A DNA stretch of 64,000 nt from Panorpa germanica (Eukaryota > Arthropoda > Insecta > Mecoptera > Panorpidae), in contig OY783207.1 of NCBI GenBank assembly GCA_963678705.1, positions 5,704,001 to 5,768,000 on the forward strand, in the 5' to 3' direction. Both the position numbers and the translations under genes were made by a program. The notes under the pieces were generated by a model that ran no database searches, was not told the origin of the DNA, and saw only the letters and a program-made list of their open reading frames with translations. This document shows, piece after piece, positions 25,146 to 38,095 of the stretch (within the stretch, counting starts at the first letter, position 1; every line of letters starts with the position of its first letter).

Positions 25146-26759
25146 ATTGAGTGGTGTTTTATTTTATTTGCGAAACATAACCTAACACACACTTTATAGC
25201 AGTGTATCCCATGCTCGTATATTAGACGCTCGTTAGAAACACGAATAGATTGGAATGTGAGCCTGACGTAGGGGCTGGGTTTTCGTGAAACCTTAATAAA
25301 TTCGACTGCCACACAGTGAAGACTTATATTATGTGCGTAACTAATATTTATTAGAGATAAAAACGTTAGTCAGTGATTTAGTTGACTATAATCTTGTTTG
25401 TAGCTTAACAGTTGTTAAAAGTATACATTTCAACTATTTACTTGCCCATCTATACGTGTAAATAAATACTACCGAACTCAAACTGTAAATATTACATCAA
25501 TTATTTCAAAATGTATTTTGCGCCTGAGTATATATGCAACTATTATAACACTATGAATATATTATGAAACAACCTGTCATTTTAAAACGGAATTTGATAT
25601 AATCCACCTCCTAATTAAGTGCCCGAAACGTTGAAAGTATATTTATATAAAAGCTCTATATTTAAAATTAAAATACTGTTACATTTCTTTCTTCAAAATA
25701 TATATGCACCATTAAATTTCTATACACATACGCGAGTTGAATCATTTATACAAGTATGTATAAACCTGCATTTAAATTACAGCAACATAATCTCTCATTA
25801 ATTAATTGGATTCATTAAGGATTTAACGTAATTAGTATTAACACGGTGTTGCGTTGTGTTAGGTCAATTAATGAGGATCATGTTGTTGCTATATTCAAGT
25901 GTATTAATTTCGATTTAGATCAATCGTCTAACAAGTTTATTATGACAAATTACAAAGTAAGTCATCTATTGAAATCAGACTTGATGCCACGTAGTTTTTT
26001 ACTGTCATGTCGGATTAAATTAATAATAGGCGTCTTGCCAACTCCCGTAGGTATTCAACAGCGTCATATACGTATATGTGACTGTGTGTGTGTGCAGTGC
26101 TTCTGAAAGAAATGGACCTTTTACAGAAAACTACACAGATAAATAAAATCTGATGTCAATGTGTAATATTGCAAATCAACACAAAATTCATAAGAAGCGT
26201 ATTATATTCAAATACGATATTCTCAGATATGACCTATTAACTAACTCGACATTTGGGCGATATAGGGTGGAAGTTACTGACCATTTCGAAGGTGATTCTG
26301 ATCAGAAACTAAGGCGAAAGTTTCAGAAGCATAATTTATTACTCCACGGCTACTTAGATTTCAACCAATAAGTTTTTTTTACCAATGATTACGGATGATA
26401 AGATAATGATGCAGCGGATGATTTTAATTGCCTGCAAATACCTTTTTCAACGGAATCTCGACAACGCAATGTGTGGAGGCAAAGTCGGTGACACCGTTTT
26501 TGAAAGGTGTCTTGTTTCACTCAGAAAATGATCTTTAAAGTATGCCAGATTATTATAAGTAGTTGGTAAAGATTTTATGTGGTAATGTAATTCTGTCCTT
26601 AAAATGTACAATGTAAAGTTGATCGTGAATAACACTTAAATATATGGGGAAAAAGAAAAAGCCCGACTAAAATTTTTTTTTAAACGTAATTGGAACCCAA
26701 ATATTCTTATCTCATTGGGATCCAAATAGGGATGTAATGCGAAGCACTAAAAGGAACAA

Positions 26760-26856
26760 GTGTAATAAACTGAACTGTAAATGAAGTCTTTCATGACAAA
26801 AGAAATCATACGCATCTTCAATATAATGGCAAAGTGACTTCAAAATGTTTACTGGA
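26760..26856 (-). mobile_element. CCCAGTAAACA-family MITE fragment (reverse)
   Basis: The reverse complement matches the first 95 bp of the element at 44327-44546: the end reads CCAGTAAACATTTTGAAGTC, followed by a GCGTATGATTTCTTTTGTCA block. Only one end is present. The terminal GGG is changed to GGA. Confidence 0.65.
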
Positions 26857-27865
26857 CTTAAAAATTCAAAATAAATTATTTGGGAACTCTGCACATCCAT
26901 CATTAATACAAATGTAGTAAATATTAACATCTTCACCACTAAATTTATTAAGGACCTCTCTGGTCTTTTTAGAGTGTAAGTTGGGCAAGCCTCACATGTT
27001 TAGAGGTCTCTAATTCATTCAAACTATAACTGCTTGGTTTGTATGTTATTATAAGTCTCAAGACTATCAAGCAACTGAACTTTTTATTAAAAATGCCAAT
27101 TGAATTTTAAAATAATTTTCATTCATTTAAAATAATTTTCTCTACGAAGAAATTCTTAGAATTAATTTGAAAAGAATTCCTTTGGTTAGTAATACACCAG
27201 GATACCTGTACTTGGAATCGTATGAAGCATTTAACGCTTTGAGTTGTGGCTGTGAATTTAGCAAAGTAAATGTTCCAGTAGCAAACACTATTTGAAATAT
27301 CTTGCCAGCACAAGCCAAGCGCGAGTGTATAAACTGTGTAATGAGTAAAAAGAATGATCAAGATAGTGTGAACAAAACCACAAACAGACAAATGAGATGG
27401 AAACTATTGTCTGGAAATGCTAATTGTAATGGTAAACTAACTATCACTACACAAACTTATTATGCTCACTCGTTCGTTCGAAAGAGTTTTATTTTTCATG
27501 TCATGTTAATTATTGTTTATTTATATTAATAAACGTATGAGAAAAAATATAATGAGAACCCAACAAACAATTTGGATCCGAAGTGTATAAAATGACGTGT
27601 AAATTACGAATAACTTACATAGATAACAAAACTAATATTGCATTCGTCTATATTTATTACTACAGCATTATTATTATCAATATTTTCTCTGTAATAACAT
27701 TTTTACTATATGCAATAAATATTAATTTTAATTTACCGCAGTAGTAGTAAAATTGTATATAAAGTATGTTAAAAGGGACACAACGCATCGGTCTGCTACT
27801 AAACCTAATTATTTCTTGGTCATGTTTGAAATTAACGTGGTCATGTTCAAGATGTTAATACACGC

Positions 27866-28140
27866 GTAAACGTCATACCCTCCACCGCGATTGCGTCCTC
27901 CTGATGGGGTGTAGAGGGGTGTGCGGGGTTCGGAAACTTCAGGAGTCGTAACTCGTAACTTACACGTAATGAGGAATGACGGGCTGACGCTGACGGCTGA
28001 TGGGATTCCAATAGGTTCGCCTCCTGGTTTTCAAATGAGCACTTTGTCGTTCTATTTATAAACTTCTGACGAGGTTCTGATTGACTTGAAAAGATACAGA
28101 GCGTCGTCAGACAGGACTGAACTCTTAAGCATGATATTCT
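27866..28140. other. CpG-rich patch of unknown nature
   Basis: Base composition jumps from AT-rich to clearly GC- and CpG-richer here, with GACGGGCTGACGCTGACGG and similar sequence. A 105-codon minus-strand frame (27847-28164) spans it but has no recognisable motif or codon pattern. A regulatory element, an old insertion or a non-coding exon are all possible. Confidence 0.35.
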
Positions 28141-28256
28141 TACGAAAAATGTTTCCACCAACAAATTAACTTAGGCCTCTAGGAAATACAGGCTAACCTA
28201 GTGTTTATAGGCGTAATATCAAGAGCTGGAATTGTTTTTCTCAATCTCAATTAAAA

Positions 28257-28425
28257 ATAATTTCATATTTATGTACAATTTGTTATTGAAATATAGGTTA
28301 ACATATGTATATTGGCGTTTCTATTGATTTAAATATCCAAAAGTTTACGAAAATATAGCTATTTAAAAGTTAAATATCATTTTTGCTGCTTGTATAACCT
28401 CTGTCTATGACGTCACAAAAGATAT
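28257..28425 (+). repeat. Copy of the 21980-22531 element's left half
   Basis: It shares TATTGGCGTTTCTATTGATT, an AAATATCCAAAAG-like block and a CTATGACGTCAC-like block with 21980-22531 and 46218-46732. It lies head to head with another copy at 28728-28958. Confidence 0.6.
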
Positions 28426-28727
28426 AAGTAATCCAGTTCATTTTTCTATTTTCACAACAATAATTGTTTAAAACTTGATGGGATGCACGTCTTTATTATT
28501 ACACGCACACACTCGAACGCACCTCTGTTATATAAAAGAAGGGGCAAATTATCGTCTATAACATCTCACGCCGATTTTTTTTTATATCTTTGGATCTCTT
28601 TATTATTATTATCTTCTATAATATTGCGACTTATTAACAAATAATTAGAAATATTGGATCCTAGTAGCAAATTTTATCAATGTATTAGTTTTATAGAATT
28701 TAAATCATGGTTCACAATCCCATTGGT

Positions 28728-28958
28728 AGATATAACAAATAACTGCCATATTCCTTAATAATACAGACATGTTACGTCATAAATATGGCCGACATCTGTA
28801 ACAGTAAAACTACAAATCGAATTTTTAATTGCAATATTTCCGTCAATATTTAGATATTTAATAAAATAAAAACGCCAATATACATTTATTAACATCTACC
28901 AACAATTAAAAAACCGTCCCCTAAAAAATAATTCACAAGCCGAATTTTTTCTGTTAGG
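28728..28958 (-). repeat. Reverse copy of the 21980-22531 element's left half
   Basis: In reverse complement it reads GGCTTGTGAATTATTTTTTA, then AATGTATATTGGCGTTTTTA and ATATTGACGGAAATATTGC. It is closer to the left half of 21980-22531 than the 28257 copy is. Together with that copy it makes a large inverted arrangement. Confidence 0.7.
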
Positions 28959-30529
28959 TTCCAAAAGGCCCTATATAGCTAATAATAATAAAGTATGGTG
29001 ATCATTAAAAACCCTAACCACCTCTGCACTTTTTATTACCTAAAACCACTAAAGTGCAAGTATTATCTTTTGTATTTTATCAAAACATATAGCACACTTT
29101 GTTTTAAATTCAAACTGTTCCTGAAAATGTCCTTAAGGATGAAGACATACATATATTGTGTTCAAGCACTGAAACGACTTCTAAAATAAACTCAATCGCT
29201 AACGTTATCTTTAACTTAAAGGTACATCCCTGAGTACATCCCATCTCTTTCTTTATAATCATGAATCAATCACTCTGTCTCCTCTGCCTCTACTCTTATC
29301 TCGACAACGGATGTAGACTCACTACTCTTTTGAGAAATCACATGTTGCGCATCTACTAGAGTAAAATATACAACATACATAGTACGTACTAGTACTCTAC
29401 ATAATATATGAGTATCAATATATCTTACAATCTAAATATCTCACCTTCTAAAAAATATTTTGCTACTTAAATTTATTTCTTGATACTTCTTATTATATTT
29501 GGGAACCTCAACGTGATGCTTATTTCTAGATGGATCCATAATTTTAAGGCCACACACTGTCTGAAGACTTGGAGCAGCATAAATAATTATATGAGGGCAT
29601 GCACACTTGCGACACCTCTATTTTAAAACAAAATAAGCAAAATAATTATATAACAATCATTTATTAATAATCAATTCCAATCAGTATGAATGGGCACCTC
29701 TGTACCCCTGCATGATGTCATCGCTAGGCCTGGATTGAAGTTACAGCGATACACTAGGAGTATTTATGGGCAAATTAGCGCCAACAATATGGTGCTACGA
29801 CAAAGATAAAATTGTTTTAAAACAATCATGTTAATTGTTATATTAATCTGTTTAGCCGATTCAGTTATTATTTCTGTAGACTCGTAACAGCTGTGAAAAC
29901 GCTCCCGCCCCCACTGCCCCGCTTCTATTCTCATTTATGTTTCCTATGAAGTATATAACATTAGCTAAAGTAAAAAGACAGTTGATTAATAATAGTTGAA
30001 CTATTTATTTGTTTATATTTTGTTATCCATTTTGAACTATGTAAGGCTTTTTATAACAACGTTATATTTAATATATGTAGTATTATATATATGCGTTGTA
30101 TATTAAATGATCTCATTCATTCCGAAACAAAAACTATTTATAATGGCTTACATTGTTTATTATTATACTAAACTTTTTATCAGAGTGTAATGAATGAATA
30201 TAAATATGTTAGCTAGTACAGTGCATTAATATAAATCTGACGTAGCTAAATTAATACATAGTAGGTTCACAAACACTGATTACAGTCACAAATCACCGAT
30301 TACACCGATTACGGTCTGATTTCAATTGATGATGTAATGATGGTTGCGGTTTGACCAGGCGTCCGTTTCTATTTACTCTTCGGTTTGACATACTGACAAA
30401 ATTCAACATATTGTTTCTATGTTGTGCCCCATTTACCCACTACTATATGCATACACTCAAGTCATTATTGCATGGATAAAGCAGTTTAAGTACATATCGT
30501 AATAAAAACATATTTATTATTGTTTTGTT

Positions 30530-30625
30530 TATATAACATTTGGATATACATACTATATTCAATGTATATACAGTCATGTATATTGCATATTCTATGTGTA
30601 CCATATGTATGTGCAATTTAAACAT
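30530..30625 (-). repeat. Dispersed ATGTATAT-rich repeat, copy 2 (reverse)
   Basis: The reverse complement of GGATATACATACTATATTCA and the following 70 bp matches the 3' part of 14745-14875, including a CACATAGAATATGCAATA block. Confidence 0.6.
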
Positions 30626-32079
30626 GTTTAAATCATGTTTATTGCAATATACGAGTATATACAGGATATTTTTTTCACATTATGTAGTCCAGTAAAATGT
30701 TGAAATTCTTAGAAAATAAGTAGTCAATGAAGTAAAGAATTCTTTGGTACAAATACTGAAATATTAATTAAGAAAGTATTGTTCCCTAGTGGATGAAATT
30801 TCTTTAAAAAGAACGTATCTATGAATATACTTATTTAAGGTAAATTAAATTCTCTAATTCAGAGTCCTGTGAAATTAAGGAGGGTTTGAATAAAGCTGGG
30901 TATCTAACAGTTGAACTGTAAATTACAAACACACATTAATGCGGTTAATTAACACTGAAATTCACTGGCGAACACGGCGAAGCATGATAACCAACCAATA
31001 CCCCTTGTGCTTATGCCTTGCTTCTGGTTCGGTTCCCTTCATGATCATGGGCTGCCGGCTGCTTGCCTTGTCTTGCTTTGCAGAGCCTCTGAACCTCAAA
31101 TGCGAAACAGTTGACTATCTCTCTTCTCCTGTGTTCTGTGGAACACCAAACGCCGTGAACAAGAAAGCATAAAGATATCTACACTGTTATTTGAATATCA
31201 TGCTATCCGCTTATAAATAATTGAAAAATTAATTAATTGCTGTGTCCATTTAAGCATATTTTATGTTTAATATCTAATTCATTTTATAACACATGTAGTA
31301 CATTAACAATATTCGTTGTACCTTGTTACTCTTGCCTTCATAAGAGGAATTATATCGAAACTACAGGAACTACATTTAAACTTAAAAAAAGCACTTAAAC
31401 TAATTAATACTAATATAATAAGTTATACACAGCGATTCTAGTCCCTTCTGACACATTTTCTACAAGCATTCAATAACCACAATAGCTATCAAATGTTAAT
31501 CGAACAAAGTAAGTAAAAATTTACTTAATTCATATAAAACAATCTAAAAATGGCAATGTTTTACTGGACTATACTACCAAGCATTTATGAAAGAACGAAC
31601 GAACGAAAAAAGAAAACAAAGTAACTGTTATTTTTAAAAGGCTCTTTACAAATAGTCCTTTTAAAATTTAAAGGGGTCCCGTTGTGAAATACCCCACACA
31701 ACGTAATTTAAAAACCATTGCAATGAGTGAGTGACCTTGATATTATTGAATGAATAGAAAGAGAAAGGTAGATACATATGAATGAATTTGACAATTGGGT
31801 TATGTTTATGGTTGGATATTTTGATATTCTAATGAAATATATTCAAATATGGTTTACTTATTTTTTGTAGAGCTATTTTAAATTTGAATTTGTTTTCTAA
31901 GATTAATACGGTTTTGAGCAAGGTTAATAAGAAGTCTATTTTATCAATTTATGGGTTTCCCGAGACAGCTATAAATAATATTTAGCTTATTTCTCGTATC
32001 GTTTTTTGTGTGTGATATTTTTAAATATCTAAAAGGCGTTTGTTTTGAAAATAATGTGAAACGATACTTGGCCATTTAT

Positions 32080-32270
32080 GACTCGCGAAATATAGATGGC
32101 GATATTAAACAGCAAGTTAAATAATATAAAAAAAAACATGTTTTTTTATGTTTAAATCGTTTTATGTAAGTAACTGTAAACGCGAATCGAAATCTAAGGC
32201 TGAGATTAGTTAGATGAATAACGTATCTACATTTTAATCTTTCTTCCACTGACTTTTAATGAGTTGGAAC
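32080..32270 (+). repeat. Copy of the foldback element at 44660-44883
   Basis: From GCGAAATATAGATGGCGATA to about TTCCACTGACTTTTAATG it matches 44661-44840 with few changes, including TTTAAATCGTTTTATGTAAG and TAGATGAATAACGTATCTAC. It has a decayed left arm and lacks the right arm. Confidence 0.75.
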
Positions 32271-32458
32271 CGCAAAAATAAGTTTTGAAAATGAATATTT
32301 CTATATTTTCTAGTTAAATTCTAATTTTTATATGACTGGGATATTATCGAATACTCTATATATTTTTAAGTCTTAAACATAAGTTTGAGAACCATAATAA
32401 ACGTTTTAAAATTATGGCAAACCCTTAGAAATGTTATTAGTCATATAAAAATTGGATT

Positions 32459-32815
32459 TCTCTTCTTGTTCCATACTCTTCCATGTTTCTCTACCTGTTC
32501 TTCTTCTTTGTACTTTTGGCTAGCACCTCCTTCCTTCTTTGTCTCCTCTAAACAATTTTTTTTAACTATCAGCATTTCTCCCTTATATGCTCCAACGTTT
32601 TATTTTCTCTTTTACACATTCTGGAGACTGTCCTCTTCATTTTTTCCCAATTCCTATTTCATTTCCCCTCATTTCGCATTGCTAATCTTGATATTCAACT
32701 GGTATATCCGATAATTTCCTCTCCCTTATGTTATATCGCCATATTCGTTTCCTCATTTCAATCTCCAGACTTTTTCACTTTTCTCCTACTGTCACCTCCA
32801 TTCCTTCTAAAGCAA
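32459..32815 (+). repeat. CT-rich low-complexity tract on the sense strand
   Basis: Pyrimidine-rich, with recurring CTTCTTC, CTCTTCC and CCTCCTTCC units. The open frame across it (32385-32714) is low complexity and not credible as a gene. A similar tract is at 60520-60855. Confidence 0.55.
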
Positions 32816-33921
32816 CTACATTTTAAGAAATGTAATCAACAACAAACTCATTGTTAGCACTAGTCAAGATTAGTTTCTTATAAAAGTAATCATTTACCGG
32901 AAGTCATCTACAGCGACATCTAATGTATGCTACAAGCTTCCTGTTTATAATACAATGTTAATCCAGTAACACAAATAATCCCGCTAGTGTAATGTATAAC
33001 AGTGTAACTCTTGCAAGTATATTTTTAATGGTATGTATTGCAAATGCCTGGAATAACGTACCAAGAGAGCAGCGCATAAATAGACTAAACTATCCACATG
33101 TGCGATAAGTTTGCATGCAAGCATTGCAAGCGCATGCGCACTGTAATACCTGGAACTCATTACAAAGATATTAAAACCTTACAATTTTTTTGTTTTCCTT
33201 TTAATTATAATTTTATTCGTCTATTTATAGTCTCTGTAACTGTATTGAAGTATTTATGTTAATTGACACAATAGCTTATTGTTTAGACAATTACAAGAAC
33301 TTGAAATAATTGCAATAATTTTTGTTGACTTTGATACTCGTGGTATAATATACCTGACGATTGTTAATTGTAAAAACTAAGAAAGAAAACAATGGTGTGT
33401 TTTATAGCACAGATAAATATTTTGATTTTACATTTCTGCAATTCTTTCAAATTGATAAACTACAACTTCGAGCCAAATATGGATTTGTGTTGTTGTTGAA
33501 AATTTCGTTTTATTGCATTTATGTTCAGCCACTTTGTTGACTTATTTTGTTTCTTGGTGAGGTTATCCCTGACTCCATAAGACCTATTACCATCATAATT
33601 GTTTGTTCTTTAGACAATGGTTTAGTCAATAATATCAACAAATTAATAAAATAAATAAATCATTCATTCCACCGTATAGTAGGAAACTTGCCATGTCAAT
33701 CTTCCAATATTTAACTCACACGTTGGAGGCAACTATTTTAATCAAACGTTCAACGCATCGTTTGTTTCCCCTGTATTCTAATTTGAAGTACAAAGTCTTC
33801 TTTACAAACAATATACCAAAAGCTAAACATATCCATATTATACTGTATGCCGACTATGATTAACTTAAACATACAAGGCCATTACATTATTATTTAATAT
33901 TATGGAATATTTCCCATTTCT

Positions 33922-34190
33922 ATGCAAACGGTCTCTGAATTCCTGGCAACGTCTTGCTATAAGGATCCTAAAGTATCATTCCCACCTATAGATTATGCTT
34001 GTAGTGGCACGTACGAAAATTTCTCATTTAGTTCTTTAAAAAAACTGGCAATAGCTATTCTACCAATTTTTTCTTCCACATATGCGTGTGAATCAGTTTC
34101 TTCTGAACTGAATTCTATAAAAAACCAATTTAGAAAATGACTGAAGAATATTACAATACAAAATACATTAAACAACAAAAAAAATTCCAT
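33922..34190 (+). pseudogene. hAT-transposase / ZBED-type dimerisation-domain fragment
   Basis: The translation from 33922 contains FSSLKKLAIAILPIFSSTYA followed by CESVSSELNSIKNQFR. The C-terminal dimerisation domain of hAT transposases and derived proteins (ZBED5, FAM200, GTF2IRD2-like) has the pattern LKKLALKLL-FGSTY-CES-FS-MN-IKNK-RSRLT. The match stops at a TGA after FRK, but one base along the frame continues MTEEYYNT, matching the family's RLTDEHL segment, so a 1-bp frameshift is visible. Only about 90 residues of a protein normally over 600 remain. It is a dead DNA-transposon remnant on the sense strand of the Bruno intron. Confidence 0.8.
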
Positions 34191-34769
34191 TGATTGTTAT
34201 AATTTACCAATTTAATTCGTATTTTTAATGTCAATCCTTTATTTTTTAATTATTCGATTTCATTTAATTCACTGTTTCAATCGAGTGTCTTCCAGGTTTG
34301 CTGAGTTGTTTTTCGATAAGCACAAATATTATTTTAAGCTATCAAGTATTGTGATTGCGAAAATCGGCGTTGATGGAAAATTAAAAAACTATATTAAATT
34401 TTTTGATTTTACATTTTTTTTCTTGTAAATTCTTGTACGTTTTGGAAACTATTATTACGTGTTTACGTATTTTATTTTATTTTAAATTTATTTGTACATC
34501 CACAGCTTGTTGCTATGTAGTTTCAAGGTAAATTGATTACGTATAAAAGCATGATTCATGTTTACTTGAGTCGAAATTTTGACTCTATTGCCGACCTAAA
34601 AGAACCCGTTCCTGGTCTCTTTTACATAGAATTTTTGCTCCTCCTTTGGTCCTACAATTGGCAGTTATCGGACAAATTACTACGCAAATTATTAGGCTTA
34701 AATGAGAATGGCATTCAAAACCTCATTTAAACTTAGCCACGCCTAGTTATATTGAATTACGCGGTATTT

Positions 34770-35085
34770 TGTTTTTCGAAAACAGAACTGTTTACATTGA
34801 ACAGACTGTTTTTGTTTTTAGTGTTTTTCTGTGTGCCCCATAAAAATTATAAACATGATAAACAACAACAGACAAGCGCAAATGTTCACAAAAAACAAAA
34901 CTGCGTGTTCAATCCAAGCAGACTAAAAAACAACAACAAACGTGTTTTCCTTTGATCTTACCGACTCCAGATGGAAATGTGTTTTGTTTGCTAAAACAGC
35001 AACAAAAGACAAAAATGTCTTATGAATTGTCTCGTTGGTGTAAACATTGATGTTTTTGTTTGTGTTTTATTGAACTGTATCTCTG
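34770..35085. repeat. CAAACA / GTTTTTG-rich repeat, possibly a short inverted-repeat element
   Basis: The left part has GAACAGACTGTTTTTG. The right part has GATGTTTTTGTTTGTGTT and GGTGTAAACATTGATG. Between them lie many CAACAACA-type stretches. The ends may be imperfect inverted repeats. It resembles 19285-19370. Confidence 0.4.
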
Positions 35086-35263
35086 GTGTACAGTAGCTGC
35101 GAATGATACTAATTCTCCTGGTTTCAATCCCAACAAAGTATCACAACTTCCCCATTCACATTTCATAAATGTTGTTTTCCATGATGCTTGCCCGTTTAAA
35201 ATATTCCAGCTATTCTTTGGCTAATATAAAATGACTAATATTTAAATTGTTTTTGTTTTTCAG

Positions 35264-35312
35264 ATGCACCATCCTATTCAAATGAAACCGGCCGATAGCG
35301 AAAATAGAAACG
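35264..35312 (+). CDS. bru: CELF/Bruno-type RNA-binding protein, exon for end of RRM1 and linker
   Basis: Acceptor GTTTTTGTTTTTCAG is followed by ATG CAC CAT CCT and codons for MHHPIQMKPADSENRN, plus one base (G) before donor GTGAGTC. CELF/Bruno proteins have MHHPIQMKPADSE(N/K)xN exactly at the end of RRM1; PIQMKPAD is beta-4 and leads into the linker before RRM2. CELF3-6 types have MNRPIQVKPADSES instead, so bru1/bru2 type is again supported. At 49 bp the exon matches the equivalent small exon of CELF genes as I remember them. It starts in phase 0 and ends with one base of a split codon, expected to be glutamate (E of ERKLFVGM). The exon for that RRM2 start was not seen before 64000. Confidence 0.95.
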
Positions 35313-38034
35313 GTGAGTCACTCCATCTTTTATATATGGGACAACAATTTTATATTTTTAGTGTAACTCAGTATCTGCGATGACATGACAGCAAAGAAAG
35401 CCCCACAATATTTAATTTACCAGTATATAATGTTTTCTTTGCCCTCGCTGTGCTTGGTATTTTATCGTCGGCCATGTTTTTTTTTCCTGATTTTATACTT
35501 TTCTTGTTAACGAACGAGTTAAATTCATCTAATAATGTGTTGATTTTTTTTTTTATTTTTGTCTTTTTGGCTTCACATTGTTTTAAAGCAATGCGGTCCA
35601 TTACTTGTCTGTATTATTTTTGTTACTAATTTTAAATAAAACTTTATTTTTTATAAACAGTGTGAAGTTTAACACAAGTTCGTCCGTTCGATGGTTTAAC
35701 TGTAGTCTACTTTGACAGAATATTTCATTGCCGTACTAAATTAGAAACAAAATAAAATGGTATAGTTTTTCTATATAATTATTCAATATTAGCATTAAGC
35801 TAAATAAATTGCTATAGAAGTCGTAGGTAGACCTATAACACGAGTTTCTGCAATGCGAACTTCTATAACACGTTTATTTAAAAAGAATCTCTCGAACACG
35901 TATACTGGAATGATACCCTCGTTTATTACTTTAAAAAAATTATAATAAATGGTATATCTTGTTAAGTATCTGCGTTAAGTATCGTACACATACAAGCGAC
36001 ATTCAACATTTGTTGTAAGAAGTTGTACAACACGTCCACACTAGTGCGACATGCAACTTAATTCGTCGGAAGCTTTCATATTTCGAATGAATTCCTTCAA
36101 CCTGCTTTAGAAAAAATATAATAAAACTCAGTTATTACAAGATCTCAGCTAACTCGTGATTACTCTTGTTAAACACATTTTTTTGTTAGTGTTGTATGTT
36201 TATGCCCCACTAGTCTGCACGTTAAAAGAACAACACATTTAGTACACGCATGTCTAAATAATGTTAAATTATGAATGAAAATATATAAATGTTGGATGTC
36301 GCACAGTCGTTAATTTGTAGACAAAAATTATTAGCTCAACTTCATTTTTAACTTAGAACTAGCTTAGTTACTCTACTACTAAGGTATCGATATAGAAACT
36401 TAAAGAGATTTCGGTTCTGCAGAACAGTAGAAACAAAAATCATTTACGACAGGTATAAAACTAGCAATTTATGAAGACAGACATTTAGAACATTTGTAGT
36501 AAACAAAATTAGAAATAAGTAATCTATATTTATTATCATTATCTACCATACATACCCGTGTACGTTTATGACGAATATTGTCTTGTTTTCGTTCTCCATT
36601 TTATAGAACAAAGAAGCAGTTCAAAATAGAAGCATGAATGAACACAAAGTGTGATGCATATTTTTCCATCCACGCGAGATATCGGTAAACATGGTGAATG
36701 CTTAATCCTGCATGAATATTCGTTGTTGCAAAATCCATTGGGTGAATATATTGACAACGACGCGACGGTGGCCGCCGTCGTCATCGTCAAACAAGACCAC
36801 CTAGTCGGCAGGCGTAAGCATGTGCATACTCGCAGATGCTTAATATCGACACTGCTGTAGTCTGTAGTGTACCGGAATATTCATAATCAATGACACTTTT
36901 CCATGGTCGATTACATTTCTAGTTACAAGCGTCTCAGACTTTCCATCGCGCACGTGCGTTTGTATTTGTGTGTGTGTGATCATTTGGTAAACACTAACCC
37001 TTAGTTCGCTTTACGATTCATTGTTTTATAATGGCTGACCTCAATAGTTCTATTACATATGACGTTCAACTACACAGGAGGTGTTACTATTGGTTTATAC
37101 TTTATACAATTGATAGACGGAGAGCTGATAATATAAGCGTATCTTATTTTATGACGATTACTTTCTAGAGTACAATTAAATATACTAATTTCCTTTCAGA
37201 GTATTGTAGGCTTGTCTTTTAGTAATTGCATTTTATTATTATTATTGTGTCAGGAATAAGACACAAGTATTTTTAATACTTGATAATAATATTGATAATA
37301 ATAATGTCGGAAGTATTTACTCCCTTCTCCTTATCTTCGCATTATCGTACTTGTTAAATCTTGTATTCCTTCTGTGGTAATCTAATAATATTGGTAACGA
37401 TCTTTTCATATAAATTAAATAATGTTATTTTAGTAAACATTAATACCAAACCTGATTAAAAATTGAATGTAAATGTGTCATTTACTTCAATAACCGTAGC
37501 CCTGAGATACTTTCACCAAGAATTTTGATCTCGAGTTCTACTTGCTTTCTCTAGCTTTGTTTTGTTTAAATGATGATAGTGCCAAACTTCCCGGGGGAAA
37601 GCAGATTCTTTCTTCAGATTATTTTATTTTTATATTATATATTATATTTATTAGACACGTAATACGAATGCTGACATTTACCCGTATGCGCGCAAAGCCA
37701 AAGGGATTAAATATTGATTCACCGGATTCGAAATATTTTACCATCATCCGTCGACAATTACATATTATACCCAAACTAGCTAGAATCTAATCTTGAGTCA
37801 ACTTTAGCACAATAAAGGAACTTTAAATAAAGACGCTCTCAAGAATTGTTATTACGTCCATCTGCAATTCAAAGAAGTCTTCTGGTTTGATCTCAACCTG
37901 ATGCCAGAATTGAAAGTCAGAGATACATCAATATTTCTTTCCTGTAACATTAATTAATTTATTACATTTTATTATTTAATAGTTAAGATTAATAGTAAAT
38001 TAAGTATGTTAAATAATTAAGTATATTAACTTTT

Positions 38035-38095
38035 CACTGCAAGACAATTTCTATATTAGAAGGAGCAAATGAACCTTGCTCTGCCAGAAAATTCG
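38035..38095 (+). repeat. Short dispersed repeat, copy 3
   Basis: CACTGCAAGACAATTTCT and the following GCAAATGAAC block match 15709-15775. Confidence 0.55.

Larger units (their letters stand above)
13544..35263 (+). other. Intron of the Bruno-type gene (21.7 kb)
   Basis: It is bounded by donor GTGAGTA and acceptor TTTTTGTTTTTCAG. The exons on either side join in frame, with VG followed by MHHPIQ, the order found in CELF proteins. Repeats within it are listed separately. I see nothing supportable in 13544-14744, 14876-15708, 16501-18478, 19549-20483, 20546-21979, 22532-24778, 25146-26759, 26857-27865, 28959-30529, 30626-32079, 32816-33921 or 34191-34769, apart from chance open frames. Several T/C-rich stretches on the sense strand, such as 13620-13720 and 17210-17770, could bind splicing regulators, but this is only a possibility. 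Confidence 0.9.

Noticed and set aside
26153-26371. 72-codon frame with a fairly balanced sequence
   Set aside because: It looks somewhat protein-like, but I could match it to no family and it has no supporting splice sites.
27847-28164. 105-codon minus-strand frame
   Set aside because: It owes its length to the CpG-rich patch, which lowers stop frequency. No domain is recognised.
30939-31172. 77-codon Cys-containing frame in a less AT-rich patch
   Set aside because: No signal peptide, no cysteine pattern of a known family and no splice context.
32385-32714. 109-codon Phe/Ser-rich frame
   Set aside because: Translation of a CT-rich tract, not a membrane protein gene.
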